The notes beneath the pieces were generated by a model. The model was given only the letters and a program-made list of their open reading frames with translations. It was not told the DNA's origin and made no database searches. From an uncultured Blautia sp. (GTDB lineage Bacteria; Bacillota; Clostridia; Lachnospirales; Lachnospiraceae): DNA of 21,836 nt. Shown in pieces: positions 1 to 8,065 of this stretch (positions are counted from its first letter, which is position 1; every line of letters begins with the position of its first letter). The stretch is taken from positions 1 through 21,836 of the forward strand of contig NZ_CAKRNY010000055.1 in the NCBI RefSeq assembly GCF_934371575.1, read 5' to 3'. The translations under genes and the position numbers were made by a program.

Positions 1-3
1 GCA

Positions 4-77
4 TGTCTCTATTGTATCATGCTTATGTGTATTTTGGATTTCTCATTTTGGCTTGTACTATTTATATTCTAGCATCA
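4..77. repeat. Terminal inverted repeat, left copy (74 bp)
   Basis: Positions 4-77 are the exact reverse complement of 21763-21836, with no mismatch over 74 bases; identity stops at position 78. It carries no gene. Positions 1-5 and 18-22 (GCATG and CATGC) also form a small inverted repeat. It is probably the non-coding end of a multicopy mobile element, because the right-hand copy interrupts a gene. The repeat is directly visible; its identity as a mobile element is inferred. Confidence 0.85.
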
Positions 78-117
78 CAGGCAGTGGAAATAGGGTACAA
101 AAAAGGGGAAGGTTTTT

Positions 118-834
118 ATGGAAAAGAGTTTTAAAGTAGCGATAGTGGATGATCTCACTGAGGATTCCCAACGGCTGGTGGATTATCTGGAACAGTTTCA
201 GAAAGAACATGATATTGAAATCCAGATGGATGTGTACAATGCCAGTTTTGAATTTCTGGAAAAATATCACGGAAATTATGATGTGATTTTTCTGGATATC
301 GAGATGCCGGGAAGCGATGGGATGGAAGTGGCCCGGGAGATCCGGACGAAAGATGAAGCTGTGGGAATCATTTTTGTAACTGGAATGGCGAAATATGCTG
401 TGGAAGGCTACGCAGTTCATGCCATTGATTTCATAGTGAAACCGGTTGGATATTATAATTTTGCAGTGAAACTGGAAAAGGCAATCCAGTTTTTTGAAAA
501 ACGGCAGACGAAAGAAATCCTGATCAATGGAAAAACGGGAATCCACCGTATTTCCGCAGCCTATGTTTATTACATAGAAAAAGAGCGGGATGATCTGCTG
601 TTCCACACGGTACAGGGAGACTTTCAGATGCGGGGCAGTATAAAAATGATGAAGGAAAAACTGGCCGGTGCGCCTTTTTCTGAATGCACTTCCGGCTGTC
701 TGGTGAATCTGGAATGTGTGAATTATATCGGAAAAGAGGAACTAAGTCTGAAAGACGGGACCAGACTGCCATTGTCAAGGCGACTGAAGAAACAGTTCTC
801 CCAGGAATATATTGAATATATGGGAGGGTACTGA
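118..834 (+). CDS. LytTR-family response regulator
   Basis: Cytoplasmic DNA-binding response regulator of the AgrA/LytR type, 238 residues. Residues about 5-125 form a receiver domain with the acidic pair D11-D12, phosphoacceptor D60 in the motif FLDIEMPG, a threonine at about 88 and K108 in FIVKPVG. Residues about 133-236 match a LytTR DNA-binding domain (ILINGKTGIHRI, YYIEKERD, SECTSGCLVNL, LPLSRRLKK). The start ATG follows AAGGGGAAGG. The sensor kinase begins 1 base after this stop, so the two are co-transcribed. LytTR proteins bind pairs of direct repeats two helical turns apart; such a pair lies at 2307-2340 in front of the GH3 gene. Its own promoter is not clear, because the terminal repeat begins only 40 bases upstream. 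Confidence 0.93.
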   Translation: MEKSFKVAIVDDLTEDSQRLVDYLEQFQKEHDIEIQMDVYNASFEFLEKYHGNYDVIFLDIEMPGSDGMEVAREIRTKDEAVGIIFVTGMAKYAVEGYAVHAIDFIVKPVGYYNFAVKLEKAIQFFEKRQTKEILINGKTGIHRISAAYVYYIEKERDDLLFHTVQGDFQMRGSIKMMKEKLAGAPFSECTSGCLVNLECVNYIGKEELSLKDGTRLPLSRRLKKQFSQEYIEYMGGY

Positions 835-835
835 A

Positions 836-2182
836 ATGGCAACGGCACTTTATGAGTTTTTCATACACCGCAATTATATCCAGTTTTCTTTTCAGTTGAT
901 CGTCTGCGTGATTCCGTTTGTGATTGGAATGAAAAAACGCGGTAATTTTGTGCCAAGAGCGGTTGCTGCGGTAATCGGGGAACTGATTCTGTCAGGAATA
1001 TGGTGCAAGTTGCTCTCACCATTTGGCAGTGAAGCGTTTATGCTTCCTTATGTTTTTGTTTATATCGGATATGCAGTAGCTACAGGCCTGGCAGTCTGGC
1101 TAGCTTTTGATGTGTCCTGGCTGGAAATTATTTTTGTGGTGGCAGCCGGTTATGCCACACAGCACATGTGTTTCGCATTGTCCAGAATGGGACTTTATCT
1201 GCTGAATATTCCATATGGGACTTCACAGGACCATATTGTCCATGCGTTTGTTACCCGTTATGGTATTTTTCCTCTGGCAGCGGTGTCCGTTTATTTTATC
1301 GCAGTAAAAGGAAATCAGAAGAAAAGTGAATTCAGTGACGGAGATCTGCGGATTGCGGTCTTGGCAGCTGTTCTTTTGCTGACTGCGATTACGTTAAGCG
1401 TATACTGGTCTTACGACAGTAATCTGGATGGGAACAAAGTGGGCGGAATGATCTGCCCTGCTTACAGTTTTATCTGCTGTGCTTTTGTGCTAGTGCTTTC
1501 CTATCGGGTTTTGTGGGAAAACAGCATGAAGCGGGAACATGAAAAAATGGAAGAAATGCTGCGAATGGCAGATATTCAGCAGAAAAGTTCCAAGGAAGCC
1601 ATCGATATCATCAACATCAAATGCCATGACTTAAAGCATCAGCTTCGGGCATTGGAACAGGTGGAGGATGAGGAAACCCGTTCCGGTTATCTGAAAGAAA
1701 TCACAGGGGCCATCTCCATTTATGATGCCACTTACAATACCGGCTGTCGTCCCCTGGACTATGTTCTCAGGGAAAAATCCCTGTTGTTCAATGAATACGG
1801 GATTGAGTTCAGTTGTATGGCGGAAGGGCAATGCATCGATTTTATGACTGCGGCGGATATTTACGCGCTGTTTGGAAATGCACTGGATAACGCGCTGGAA
1901 TGTGTGCAGGAGGAAAAAGAAGGAGAGCGGTTCATCAGTCTTCATCTCACCAGACGGGGCGAGATGGCAATCGTGCATGTGGAGAATCGTTGCAGCAGGG
2001 CTGTGGAATTTCAGGATGGACTTCCGGTCACCCATAAGAAGGATAAAACCCGCCATGGTTTTGGCGTGAGAAGTATTGTGTATATTGCGGAAAAATATGA
2101 TGGACAGGTGTTTATGAAGGCAGAGAATGGGAAGTATCTGCTGGATATTATGTTTTCGAGGAATACGCAACTTAATAATTAA
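836..2182 (+). CDS. AgrC-like sensor histidine kinase (HPK10, GHKL ATPase)
   Basis: Membrane sensor kinase of 448 residues that probably phosphorylates the LytTR regulator upstream. The start at 836 is chosen because GGAGGG at 823-828 lies 7 bases before it; an in-frame ATG at 812 has no such site. The N-terminal 230 residues hold six or seven hydrophobic segments, as in AgrC and related peptide-sensing kinases. A helical linker precedes the phosphoacceptor H264 in the motif CHDLKHQ, typical of HPK10 kinases. The ATPase part has the N box FGNALDNALE near 350 and the glycine motif HGFGVRSI near 410. No agrB/agrD-like peptide genes are visible, so the signal is unknown. A terminator lies just after the stop. 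Confidence 0.92.
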   Translation: MATALYEFFIHRNYIQFSFQLIVCVIPFVIGMKKRGNFVPRAVAAVIGELILSGIWCKLLSPFGSEAFMLPYVFVYIGYAVATGLAVWLAFDVSWLEIIFVVAAGYATQHMCFALSRMGLYLLNIPYGTSQDHIVHAFVTRYGIFPLAAVSVYFIAVKGNQKKSEFSDGDLRIAVLAAVLLLTAITLSVYWSYDSNLDGNKVGGMICPAYSFICCAFVLVLSYRVLWENSMKREHEKMEEMLRMADIQQKSSKEAIDIINIKCHDLKHQLRALEQVEDEETRSGYLKEITGAISIYDATYNTGCRPLDYVLREKSLLFNEYGIEFSCMAEGQCIDFMTAADIYALFGNALDNALECVQEEKEGERFISLHLTRRGEMAIVHVENRCSRAVEFQDGLPVTHKKDKTRHGFGVRSIVYIAEKYDGQVFMKAENGKYLLDIMFSRNTQLNN

Positions 2183-2190
2183 TAGTGAGA

Positions 2191-2231
2191 CAGTCAGCAT
2201 TAGACAAGTAAAATAATGCTGGCTGTTTTTT
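2191..2231 (+). terminator. Intrinsic terminator after the two-component pair
   Basis: CAGTCAGCATTA (2191-2202) pairs with TAATGCTGGCTG (2214-2225) with one U-G wobble, followed by a run of T to 2230. It ends the response regulator-kinase transcript and separates it from the GH3 gene. Confidence 0.88.
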
Positions 2232-2306
2232 GCGGGCAATGAGCAAAAGTCCGTTCCTGCGCAAAATCTTGGATTGCGGCAAGAGTTATTCTTAGAGGGG
2301 TTCCTT

Positions 2307-2374
2307 ACCAATTTTCGCAAAATTCAAACCGATTATCGCACCTCTCCCACAATCCTCCCTTTTTCCCCTATAAT
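2307..2374 (+). promoter_or_regulatory. Probable LytTR direct repeats and GH3 promoter
   Basis: Two 13-base direct repeats, ACCAATTTTCGCA (2307-2319) and ACCGATTATCGCA (2328-2340), match at 11 of 13 positions and are exactly 21 bp apart, two helical turns. A perfect -10 TATAAT lies at 2369-2374. The place where a -35 should be (2346-2351) reads TCCCAC, so the promoter probably needs an activator bound just upstream. The geometry fits a LytTR regulator such as the one at 118-834. Binding is inferred. The rest of the 2183-2440 gap holds the terminator and nothing else recognised. Confidence 0.65.
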
Positions 2375-2440
2375 CCCCCTTGTCAGGAAGCCATGGCGGC
2401 TTCCAGGAAAGAGAGAAAAATACAAAGGGAGGAAATGAAA

Positions 2441-5400
2441 ATGCTTCAGTTTTTAATCAATGTGCTGACTCCGGTTTTCGAAAATATGGGTGTCAGCCCT
2501 ACAGACGTTGAGCAGTACGTAAATTCACTTGGTGGCTATATTTACGCGATCCTGGTTCTGTTTGTAGTAATGGTGGCAGTGATGGTTGGTGCTCACTGGT
2601 TCGCAAAAAAAGGCACAAGACATGTTGTCCGCTGGTCTGCAGCAGTTGCATGGGTACTGATCGTAGTAGTACTTGCAAATGTGATCTGCTATGGCCCGAT
2701 GTATAACAATATCGCACCGATCCTGAACGGAAAGGCTTCTGTATCCGAAGAATCCAAAGCGGCTTCCAGAGATATGATCCGCGAGGTTGGCGAGGAAGGT
2801 ATGACACTGGTAAAAAATGACGGTGCACTTCCTCTGGAAAAAGATTCTAATCTGAACGTATTCGGATGGGCTTCCACCAATCCAATCTACGGAGGAACCG
2901 GCTCCGGATCTTCTGACAGCTCCAATGCAGTAGATATCCTTACTTCACTAAAGGACGCTGGTTTTAAGTTAAATGATGATCTGACAAACATGTACACAGA
3001 GTACAGCCCTACAAGAAATCTTGGAGGAAATGTGGTTAGCGTCAGCTATACAGACTGGTCTCTTCCGGAGCCGACTGTGGATCATTACACAGACGAGCTG
3101 ATGGATCAGGCAAAAGAATTTTCCGCTAAAGCCATGATCGTAATCTCCAGATCCGGCGGCGAGGGACAGGACGTTCCTACCGATATGAAAGCAGTAATCG
3201 ACGGCACTTACGATCCGAGAGACGAAGTTGCAAACGGAAATTCAAATTATAACTATTTTGCTTGTAACTATACCAACAACGGCGACTACGACGATTTCGA
3301 CGAGGGTGAGTCCTACCTGGAGCTTTCCAATACAGAGGAAGACATGATCCAGAAGGTTTGTGACGAATTTGACGATGTTGTAGTTGTAATTAATGCAAAT
3401 AACCCCATGGAGCTTGGCTGGGTAGATGAATACGATTCCATTGGAGCCGTAATCCTTGCACCTGGTACTGGTGAGACCGGTATGGCTGCACTTGGCGACA
3501 TTTTAAACGGTACTGTAAATCCATCCGGAAGAACTGCAGATACTTACGTTTATGATCTGACACAGACTCCAACCTACAACAACTATGGAAGCTTCCTGTT
3601 CAACAACGTGCAGGATCTCCAGGCTGAGTTCACAGAGGCAGACGCGGATTATCAGGGGGTACAGTCCTTCGTAAATTATGTAGAAGGAATTTATGTGGGC
3701 TACAAATTCTACGAGACAGCAGCAGAGGAAAACCTCATCGATTATGATGAGATGGTTCAGTATCCATTTGGATATGGTCTCAGCTACACAACCTTCTCCG
3801 AAGAAATGTCTGATTTTGCAGACAATGGTGACACTTTAACATTTAATGTGACAGTAACCAATACAGGTGATGTTGCAGGAAAAGATGTTGTAGAAGTTTA
3901 TGACACACCTCCATATAACAATGGGGGGATTGAGAAGGCATCTGTAAACCTGGTTGATTTTGGAAAAACAGATACACTGGAGCCGGGCGCTTCCCAGACA
4001 CTTTCCTTTGAAATCACCAAGGAAGACCTTGCTTCCTACGATTCCACAGGAATCAAAACAGAAAACGGCGGCTATGTTCTGGAAGCTGGTGAGTACACAA
4101 TCTCCGTACGTTCCGATTCTCATACAGAGATCGCTTCCGAGACCTTTACAGTAGATGATGATATTATTTATGAAGAAACTGCACGTCAGTCTGATGACAT
4201 TGTAGCTGTAAACCAGTTCCAGGATTATGCTACAGGAAATGTAACATACCTTTCCCGTGAGGACGGTTTCGCAAATTATGACGAGGCAACAGCGGCTCCT
4301 TCTGATGATATGTATGTAATGGATGATGAGACCCGTCAGGCAGTTGTGGAAAAATCTGTTGCAGAGTATGATTCCACCAAATATGACGATCCGTCAGATG
4401 AAATGCCTACAACAGGGGCAAAGAATGGTATCACAGCAAGTGATATGACTGGAAAAGATTACGACGATCCGATGTGGGATGACCTTCTGGATCAGCTTTC
4501 TGTAGATGATATGATCAATATGGTAAACCTTGGCGGTTTCCAGACGGTTGCAGTAGATTCTATTGGAAAAGTCGGCACACAGGATTCTGACGGTACTTCC
4601 GGACTGAATGACTGGTACATCGGTGTTTATGGAACTGCTTATCCGACCGAACTTCTTATCGCACAGACCTGGAATAAAGATCTGGCGGAGCGTGTTGGTG
4701 AGGCTGAGGGCGCTGAGTATGCGGACTGCCGTATTTTTGGAACCTATTCACCGGCTATGAATATTCACAGAAGTGCATTTACCGGACGTAACTTCGAGTA
4801 CTATTCTGAGGACAGCGTTCTTAGCGGTATGATCGCACTGAACACTATCAACGGACTTTCTACAAAGGGTGTTTATCCGTACATCAAGCACTTTGTAATG
4901 AATGATCAGGAAACAAACCGTTGTACTATGATCCTTACCTACTCTGATGAGCAGGCAATCCGTGAGATTTACCTGAGACCTTTCGAAATCTGTGTGAAAA
5001 ATTTCGAAGGACAGTCACTTGCTGTTATGAGCTCCTTCAATTTCGTTGGAGACAGATGGACTGGGGCAAACCCGAACCTTCTGAACACTGTTCTCCGTGA
5101 CGAGTGGGGCTTCCGTGGAATGGTTCTCACTGACTGGAACGGTTCCTATGGCTATCAGAACACAGATGATGCAGTAAGAAACGGCAATGATGCAATGCTT
5201 GGTTTTGCAAGTAAAGAATCCAACAAGATCACCAATACCTCCTCCGCAACTCTGGTAAAAGCAATGCGCCAGGCTTGCAAGAATATCCTGTACACTACCG
5301 TAAACAGTGGAAACTACACCATCCCGGATCCGGACGCAGGCAAAATGTCCAACATGACAAAACTGTTCCTGGAGATCGACATTACAAGTGGTATTGTACT

Positions 5401-5473
5401 GGTAGCGGTGATGGCGACTGTGCTGGTAAGATTCTTTAAGAAAAGAAAGAAGAATGTGGCTGAAGAGGCGTAA
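2441..5473 (+). CDS. Membrane-anchored, domain-permuted GH3 glycoside hydrolase
   Basis: Glycosidase of family GH3 (beta-glucosidase-like), 1010 residues. The start at 2441 follows GGGAGG with 8 bases spacing; ATGs at 2393 and 2435 are worse placed. Two membrane segments lie at about residues 30-52 and 62-84 with a basic loop between them. The GH3 C-terminal alpha/beta domain comes first (EEGMTLVKNDGALPL, then GWVDEYD and APGTGETG), followed by a fibronectin-like domain (VTVTNTGDVAGKDVVEVY). The TIM-barrel domain that is normally N-terminal comes last, with KHFVMNDQETNR and nucleophile D898 in VLTDWNG. A third membrane helix and KKRKK end the protein. By the positive-inside rule the enzyme faces outside. 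Permuted GH3 enzymes are known from Butyrivibrio and Ruminococcus; the double membrane anchoring is less usual. The sugar substrate cannot be told. Confidence 0.92.
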   Translation: MLQFLINVLTPVFENMGVSPTDVEQYVNSLGGYIYAILVLFVVMVAVMVGAHWFAKKGTRHVVRWSAAVAWVLIVVVLANVICYGPMYNNIAPILNGKASVSEESKAASRDMIREVGEEGMTLVKNDGALPLEKDSNLNVFGWASTNPIYGGTGSGSSDSSNAVDILTSLKDAGFKLNDDLTNMYTEYSPTRNLGGNVVSVSYTDWSLPEPTVDHYTDELMDQAKEFSAKAMIVISRSGGEGQDVPTDMKAVIDGTYDPRDEVANGNSNYNYFACNYTNNGDYDDFDEGESYLELSNTEEDMIQKVCDEFDDVVVVINANNPMELGWVDEYDSIGAVILAPGTGETGMAALGDILNGTVNPSGRTADTYVYDLTQTPTYNNYGSFLFNNVQDLQAEFTEADADYQGVQSFVNYVEGIYVGYKFYETAAEENLIDYDEMVQYPFGYGLSYTTFSEEMSDFADNGDTLTFNVTVTNTGDVAGKDVVEVYDTPPYNNGGIEKASVNLVDFGKTDTLEPGASQTLSFEITKEDLASYDSTGIKTENGGYVLEAGEYTISVRSDSHTEIASETFTVDDDIIYEETARQSDDIVAVNQFQDYATGNVTYLSREDGFANYDEATAAPSDDMYVMDDETRQAVVEKSVAEYDSTKYDDPSDEMPTTGAKNGITASDMTGKDYDDPMWDDLLDQLSVDDMINMVNLGGFQTVAVDSIGKVGTQDSDGTSGLNDWYIGVYGTAYPTELLIAQTWNKDLAERVGEAEGAEYADCRIFGTYSPAMNIHRSAFTGRNFEYYSEDSVLSGMIALNTINGLSTKGVYPYIKHFVMNDQETNRCTMILTYSDEQAIREIYLRPFEICVKNFEGQSLAVMSSFNFVGDRWTGANPNLLNTVLRDEWGFRGMVLTDWNGSYGYQNTDDAVRNGNDAMLGFASKESNKITNTSSATLVKAMRQACKNILYTTVNSGNYTIPDPDAGKMSNMTKLFLEIDITSGIVLVAVMATVLVRFFKKRKKNVAEEA

Positions 5474-5510
5474 TTAAATAAGAGGCAAGTAAAACCCACT
5501 TGAGTCCTCA

Positions 5511-5567
5511 AAAGTTCCATGGTATCATTAATTTTAGCAGAATTAGTTGATACCATGGGACTTTTTT
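5511..5567 (+). terminator. Strong intrinsic terminator after the GH3 gene
   Basis: The 17-base arm at 5511-5527 (starting AAAGTTCC) pairs with 5548-5564 with a single U-G wobble, and the right arm runs into six T residues. It ends 20 bases before the next start codon, so it also lies in what would be the leader of the kinase gene. I see no convincing promoter between it and 5588. Confidence 0.9.
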
Positions 5568-5587
5568 ATTTAGGGGGCGTGTAAACT

Positions 5588-6793
5588 ATGGGCAGAGACG
5601 AAATATATATATTGAAGCATAAAGATTTTGATGTTGCAATGGTAAAGATAAATCCTTTTTCGGGAAGAATCGAATATGTCCTTGAAGTATACATGCCAGA
5701 GGAATTGCCAGTAGGATGTGCGAAGGATGGAGCTGGGCTTGCCCAGTGGTGGAATATGCGTGCTGTTCCGGATACAAGAAAAGGAATTCAGCAGCAGCTT
5801 AAGCTATTGGGAGAGGAGACAAGCCAGTCCCTTATGCTGGCGGCGTATGGTTTGAGTTTGACGGATCACTATTGGATGCAACCGGTTTCAAAGGAATTAT
5901 ACTGGAAGAACATAAATTTCTTTGAAAATGATTTCTCTGAGGAACTTGGAAATTTACTGACTGACACTGGAAAGATTGACGTGGAAGGTCATATTTCCTG
6001 CTTTTCCCCGGCGTCTTCTGTAAACGGAGAAATGAAAAAGAAATGGGTAATTCGAAATCACACCCGTTTTCTTATGAAGATTAATACAAGTAATTATGGG
6101 CAGCAGGCTGTAAACGAGAAAATTGCGTGCAGACTCCATGAAAGACTGGAGTGGAAGAACTATGTTCCATATGAAATTGAGATGACACGGATTGACGGGA
6201 TGCAGGTTCCAGGCAGTTTAACGCCGTTATTTACTTCTCTTGATACGGAATTGGTTTCTGCGTACCAGCTGATAAAAGACAATAAAATTCCAAATGACCA
6301 GTCCGAATATGAGGCAATTATCAACGCGGCAGTAAAAAATGGAATGGAAGAATTGGAAGTAAGAGCGCAGCTGGAATATATGATTTTAACGGATTTTGTG
6401 CTGAGCAATACGGACAGACATTATAATAATTTTGGATTTTTGTATAGCTGTGAAGCGCATAAGCTGATAAAAATGGCTCCGGTCTATGATACTGGAAACT
6501 GTCTTTTTTTTGATAAAGATTTAATACCTGTGAAATCTGGCTTGCTGGAGATCAGAGTAAACTCTTTTTGTAAAAAAGAGGCAGATATGCTTGCTTATGT
6601 GAAAAATAGAGAGCGTATTGAGCTGTCAAGGCTTGATGGATTTTCTGAAGAAGTGAAAACGCTGCTTATGTCATATACGAAAATGCCAGAAGAAAGAGCG
6701 GACAGGATTGCAGAGACTGTGGAGAAAAAGATAGAGTATCTTCGGCTTTTTCAAAGTGGTAAGAAAATCTGGAAAAGAGAAAAATATTGGTAG
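5588..6793 (+). CDS. HipA-like serine/threonine kinase
   Basis: Protein of 401 residues whose C-terminal two thirds match the HipA kinase fold. Candidate ATP-binding lysine is K164 (RFLMK) after a glycine-containing loop (SSVNGEMKKK), with E177 in NEKIAC. The catalytic loop is SNTDRHYNNFGFL with D276 and N281, and the metal-binding aspartate is D301 in APVYDTGN. HipA enzymes phosphorylate tRNA-synthetase or other targets and cause growth arrest; the target here is unknown. The N-terminal 130 residues do not look like the usual HipA N-terminal subdomain. There is no HipB-like helix-turn-helix gene upstream. A short unrecognised gene overlaps the 3' end. GGGGGCG precedes the ATG. It could equally be a phage-defence or housekeeping HipA homologue. 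Confidence 0.78.
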   Translation: MGRDEIYILKHKDFDVAMVKINPFSGRIEYVLEVYMPEELPVGCAKDGAGLAQWWNMRAVPDTRKGIQQQLKLLGEETSQSLMLAAYGLSLTDHYWMQPVSKELYWKNINFFENDFSEELGNLLTDTGKIDVEGHISCFSPASSVNGEMKKKWVIRNHTRFLMKINTSNYGQQAVNEKIACRLHERLEWKNYVPYEIEMTRIDGMQVPGSLTPLFTSLDTELVSAYQLIKDNKIPNDQSEYEAIINAAVKNGMEELEVRAQLEYMILTDFVLSNTDRHYNNFGFLYSCEAHKLIKMAPVYDTGNCLFFDKDLIPVKSGLLEIRVNSFCKKEADMLAYVKNRERIELSRLDGFSEEVKTLLMSYTKMPEERADRIAETVEKKIEYLRLFQSGKKIWKREKYW

Positions 6794-7116
6794 AAGCATG
6801 TGATTTTCTGGAGGTGAAAACTGATTTGCTGAATATGCGTGTGCAGGGAAATAAATTATATATAGGTGAGGCTCCGATGCTGGTTGTGGATATGCAGACG
6901 CAGGAGAACTATGTCCATTATGAGAAGGAAGATATTCCTTTCAAGAAAGAAGTTAAACTGAGTCCGGATCTTTTGCAGGGGAAGCGCCCCAAGGTGCTGA
7001 ATACGGCATTGAATTATTATTATCAGACCGCATGTGAAATTGCGGAAGAGACGCGGTTTGCCAGGGAATATGGGAAAAGGGCGAAACGGACGGAAGCGGT
7101 GAAAACGGAAAAATAA
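6787..7116 (+). CDS. Unrecognised small protein, partner of the HipA-like kinase
   Basis: Short ORF in the operon with the HipA-like kinase. The longest form begins with TTG at 6787, overlapping the kinase stop codon by 7 bases (109 residues). A better-placed start is TTG at 6826, 11 bases after GGAGG at 6810-6814, giving 96 residues. The sequence is hydrophilic with a basic C-terminus (REYGKRAKRTEAVKTEK) and a mixed beta/helical look (KLYIGEAPMLVVDM, LNTALNYYYQTACEIAEETRFA). No helix-turn-helix, signal peptide or membrane segment is seen. The tight coupling suggests a function with the kinase, such as substrate, adaptor or neutraliser. I do not recognise the family. Confidence 0.6.
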   Translation: MVEACDFLEVKTDLLNMRVQGNKLYIGEAPMLVVDMQTQENYVHYEKEDIPFKKEVKLSPDLLQGKRPKVLNTALNYYYQTACEIAEETRFAREYGKRAKRTEAVKTEK

Positions 7117-7155
7117 TTTTTTTCGTAAGTAACGAGCTGAAGCTTTTGCTGGCGA

Positions 7156-7185
7156 GAGAATTTAGCAATTGCGATGTAAATTCTC
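7156..7185. promoter_or_regulatory. Palindrome upstream of the urease promoter
   Basis: GAGAATTTA (7156-7164) and TAAATTCTC (7177-7185) are perfect 9-bp inverted arms; the middle contains a second palindrome, GCAATTGC (7165-7172). It ends 12 bases before the -35 box, an activator-like position. It has no U-tract, so a terminator is unlikely. The regulator is unknown. Confidence 0.5.
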
Positions 7186-7197
7186 AACAAAAATATC

Positions 7198-7226
7198 TTG
7201 ACCACAAACAAATCACAAGCTATAAT
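7198..7226 (+). promoter_or_regulatory. Sigma-A promoter of the urease operon
   Basis: TTGACC (7198-7203) and perfect TATAAT (7221-7226) are separated by 17 bases. Transcription should begin near 7233, about 145 bases before ureA. This is one of the best promoter matches in the window. Confidence 0.85.
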
Positions 7227-7253
7227 GCCATATATAAAATTTTTACGCAGCGA

Positions 7254-7296
7254 GCAGACAAAGGGGTCTGAAAGGATCCCTTTGTCTGCTTTTTTT
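7254..7296 (+). terminator. Intrinsic terminator in the urease leader (possible attenuator)
   Basis: GCAGACAAAGGG (7254-7265) pairs perfectly with CCCTTTGTCTGC (7278-7289) and is followed by seven T. It may end readthrough from the upstream operon. It also lies about 20 bases after the predicted urease start site, so it would stop urease transcription unless bypassed. The same bases can form two smaller hairpins instead: CAGAC-AAAGGG-GTCTG (7255-7270) and AAAGG-ATC-CCTTT (7271-7283). Confidence 0.88.
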
Positions 7297-7376
7297 GTGT
7301 GCCGGGAAGTTTCTGGTACATAAAAAAGCTCCGCGAGGATGTCCGCTTTGTTCTGCAATTCGAGAGGAGGAATATT

Positions 7377-7679
7377 ATGAGACTGAACCCAAAAGAACAG
7401 GAAAAATTAATGCTTCATATGGCAGGAAATCTTGCTAAGGAGAGAAAGGAAAGAGGTTTGAAACTGAACTATGTAGAAGCGCTTGCATATATCAGTTCTG
7501 AACTTCTGGAGCTTGCAAGAGATGGGAAAACAGTGGTAGAACTGATGCAGCTTGGAACTAAAATTCTTACAAAGGAAGATGTAATGGATGGAGTTGCAGA
7601 TATGATTGGTGAAGTTCAGGTAGAAGCGACATTTCCGGATGGCACCAAGCTTGTAACAGTACATAATCCGATACAGTAA
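7377..7679 (+). CDS. ureA: Urease subunit gamma
   Basis: Smallest structural subunit of urease, 100 residues, the normal length. It matches UreA throughout: [69 protein letters not shown]. The ATG at 7377 follows GAGGAGG; a longer in-frame form from 7299 would run back to within a few bases of the leader terminator and has no family support. UreA, UreB and UreC assemble into the cytoplasmic (ABC)3 enzyme that hydrolyses urea. It is the first gene of an eight-gene operon; ureB begins 14 bases later. Confidence 0.97.
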   Translation: MRLNPKEQEKLMLHMAGNLAKERKERGLKLNYVEALAYISSELLELARDGKTVVELMQLGTKILTKEDVMDGVADMIGEVQVEATFPDGTKLVTVHNPIQ

Positions 7680-7693
7680 GGAGGAAAATGAGC

Positions 7694-8053
7694 ATGAAAA
7701 TTGGTGAAATCATGGCCGCAGATCGTGAAATTACACTTAACGAGGGCAAAAAAACAGTGACAGTAACAGTGGCAAACAAAGGTGACAGACCGGTTCAGGT
7801 CGGTTCTCATTTCCACTTTTTTGAAGTAAATAAATGTCTTTCTTTTGACAGAGAAAAGGTCTATGGATATCATCTGGATATTCCTTCAGGAACCTCTGTA
7901 AGATTCGAGCCAGGTGAAGAAAAAGAGGTTCAGCTTACAGAAATGGGTGGCAGAAAAAGAGTATTCGGTTTGAATGATCTTACCTGTGCACAGGCAACTG
8001 ATGATACAAAAGCGGCATCTGTGGAAAATGCGAAATTAAAAGGATTTCTGTAA
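7694..8053 (+). CDS. ureB: Urease subunit beta
   Basis: Structural subunit of urease, 119 residues from the ATG at 7694 ([16 protein letters not shown]). An ATG two codons earlier, at 7688, lies only 3 bases after AAGGAGG and is less likely. Family landmarks are the strand-rich core [44 protein letters not shown] and [12 protein letters not shown]. The 14 C-terminal residues are variable in the family. ureC starts 12 bases downstream, so translation is probably coupled. Confidence 0.97.
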   Translation: MKIGEIMAADREITLNEGKKTVTVTVANKGDRPVQVGSHFHFFEVNKCLSFDREKVYGYHLDIPSGTSVRFEPGEEKEVQLTEMGGRKRVFGLNDLTCAQATDDTKAASVENAKLKGFL

Positions 8054-8065
8054 GGAGGGACAGCA

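Noticed and set aside
7233..7290. Canonical ANTAR two-hairpin target or riboswitch in the urease leader
   Set aside because: Only about 20 bases precede the terminator, too short for an aptamer, and only one hexaloop with the right bases is found.
7299..7376. N-terminal extension of UreA
   Set aside because: The extension begins just after the leader terminator and does not match UreA; the ATG at 7377 has a perfect ribosome binding site.
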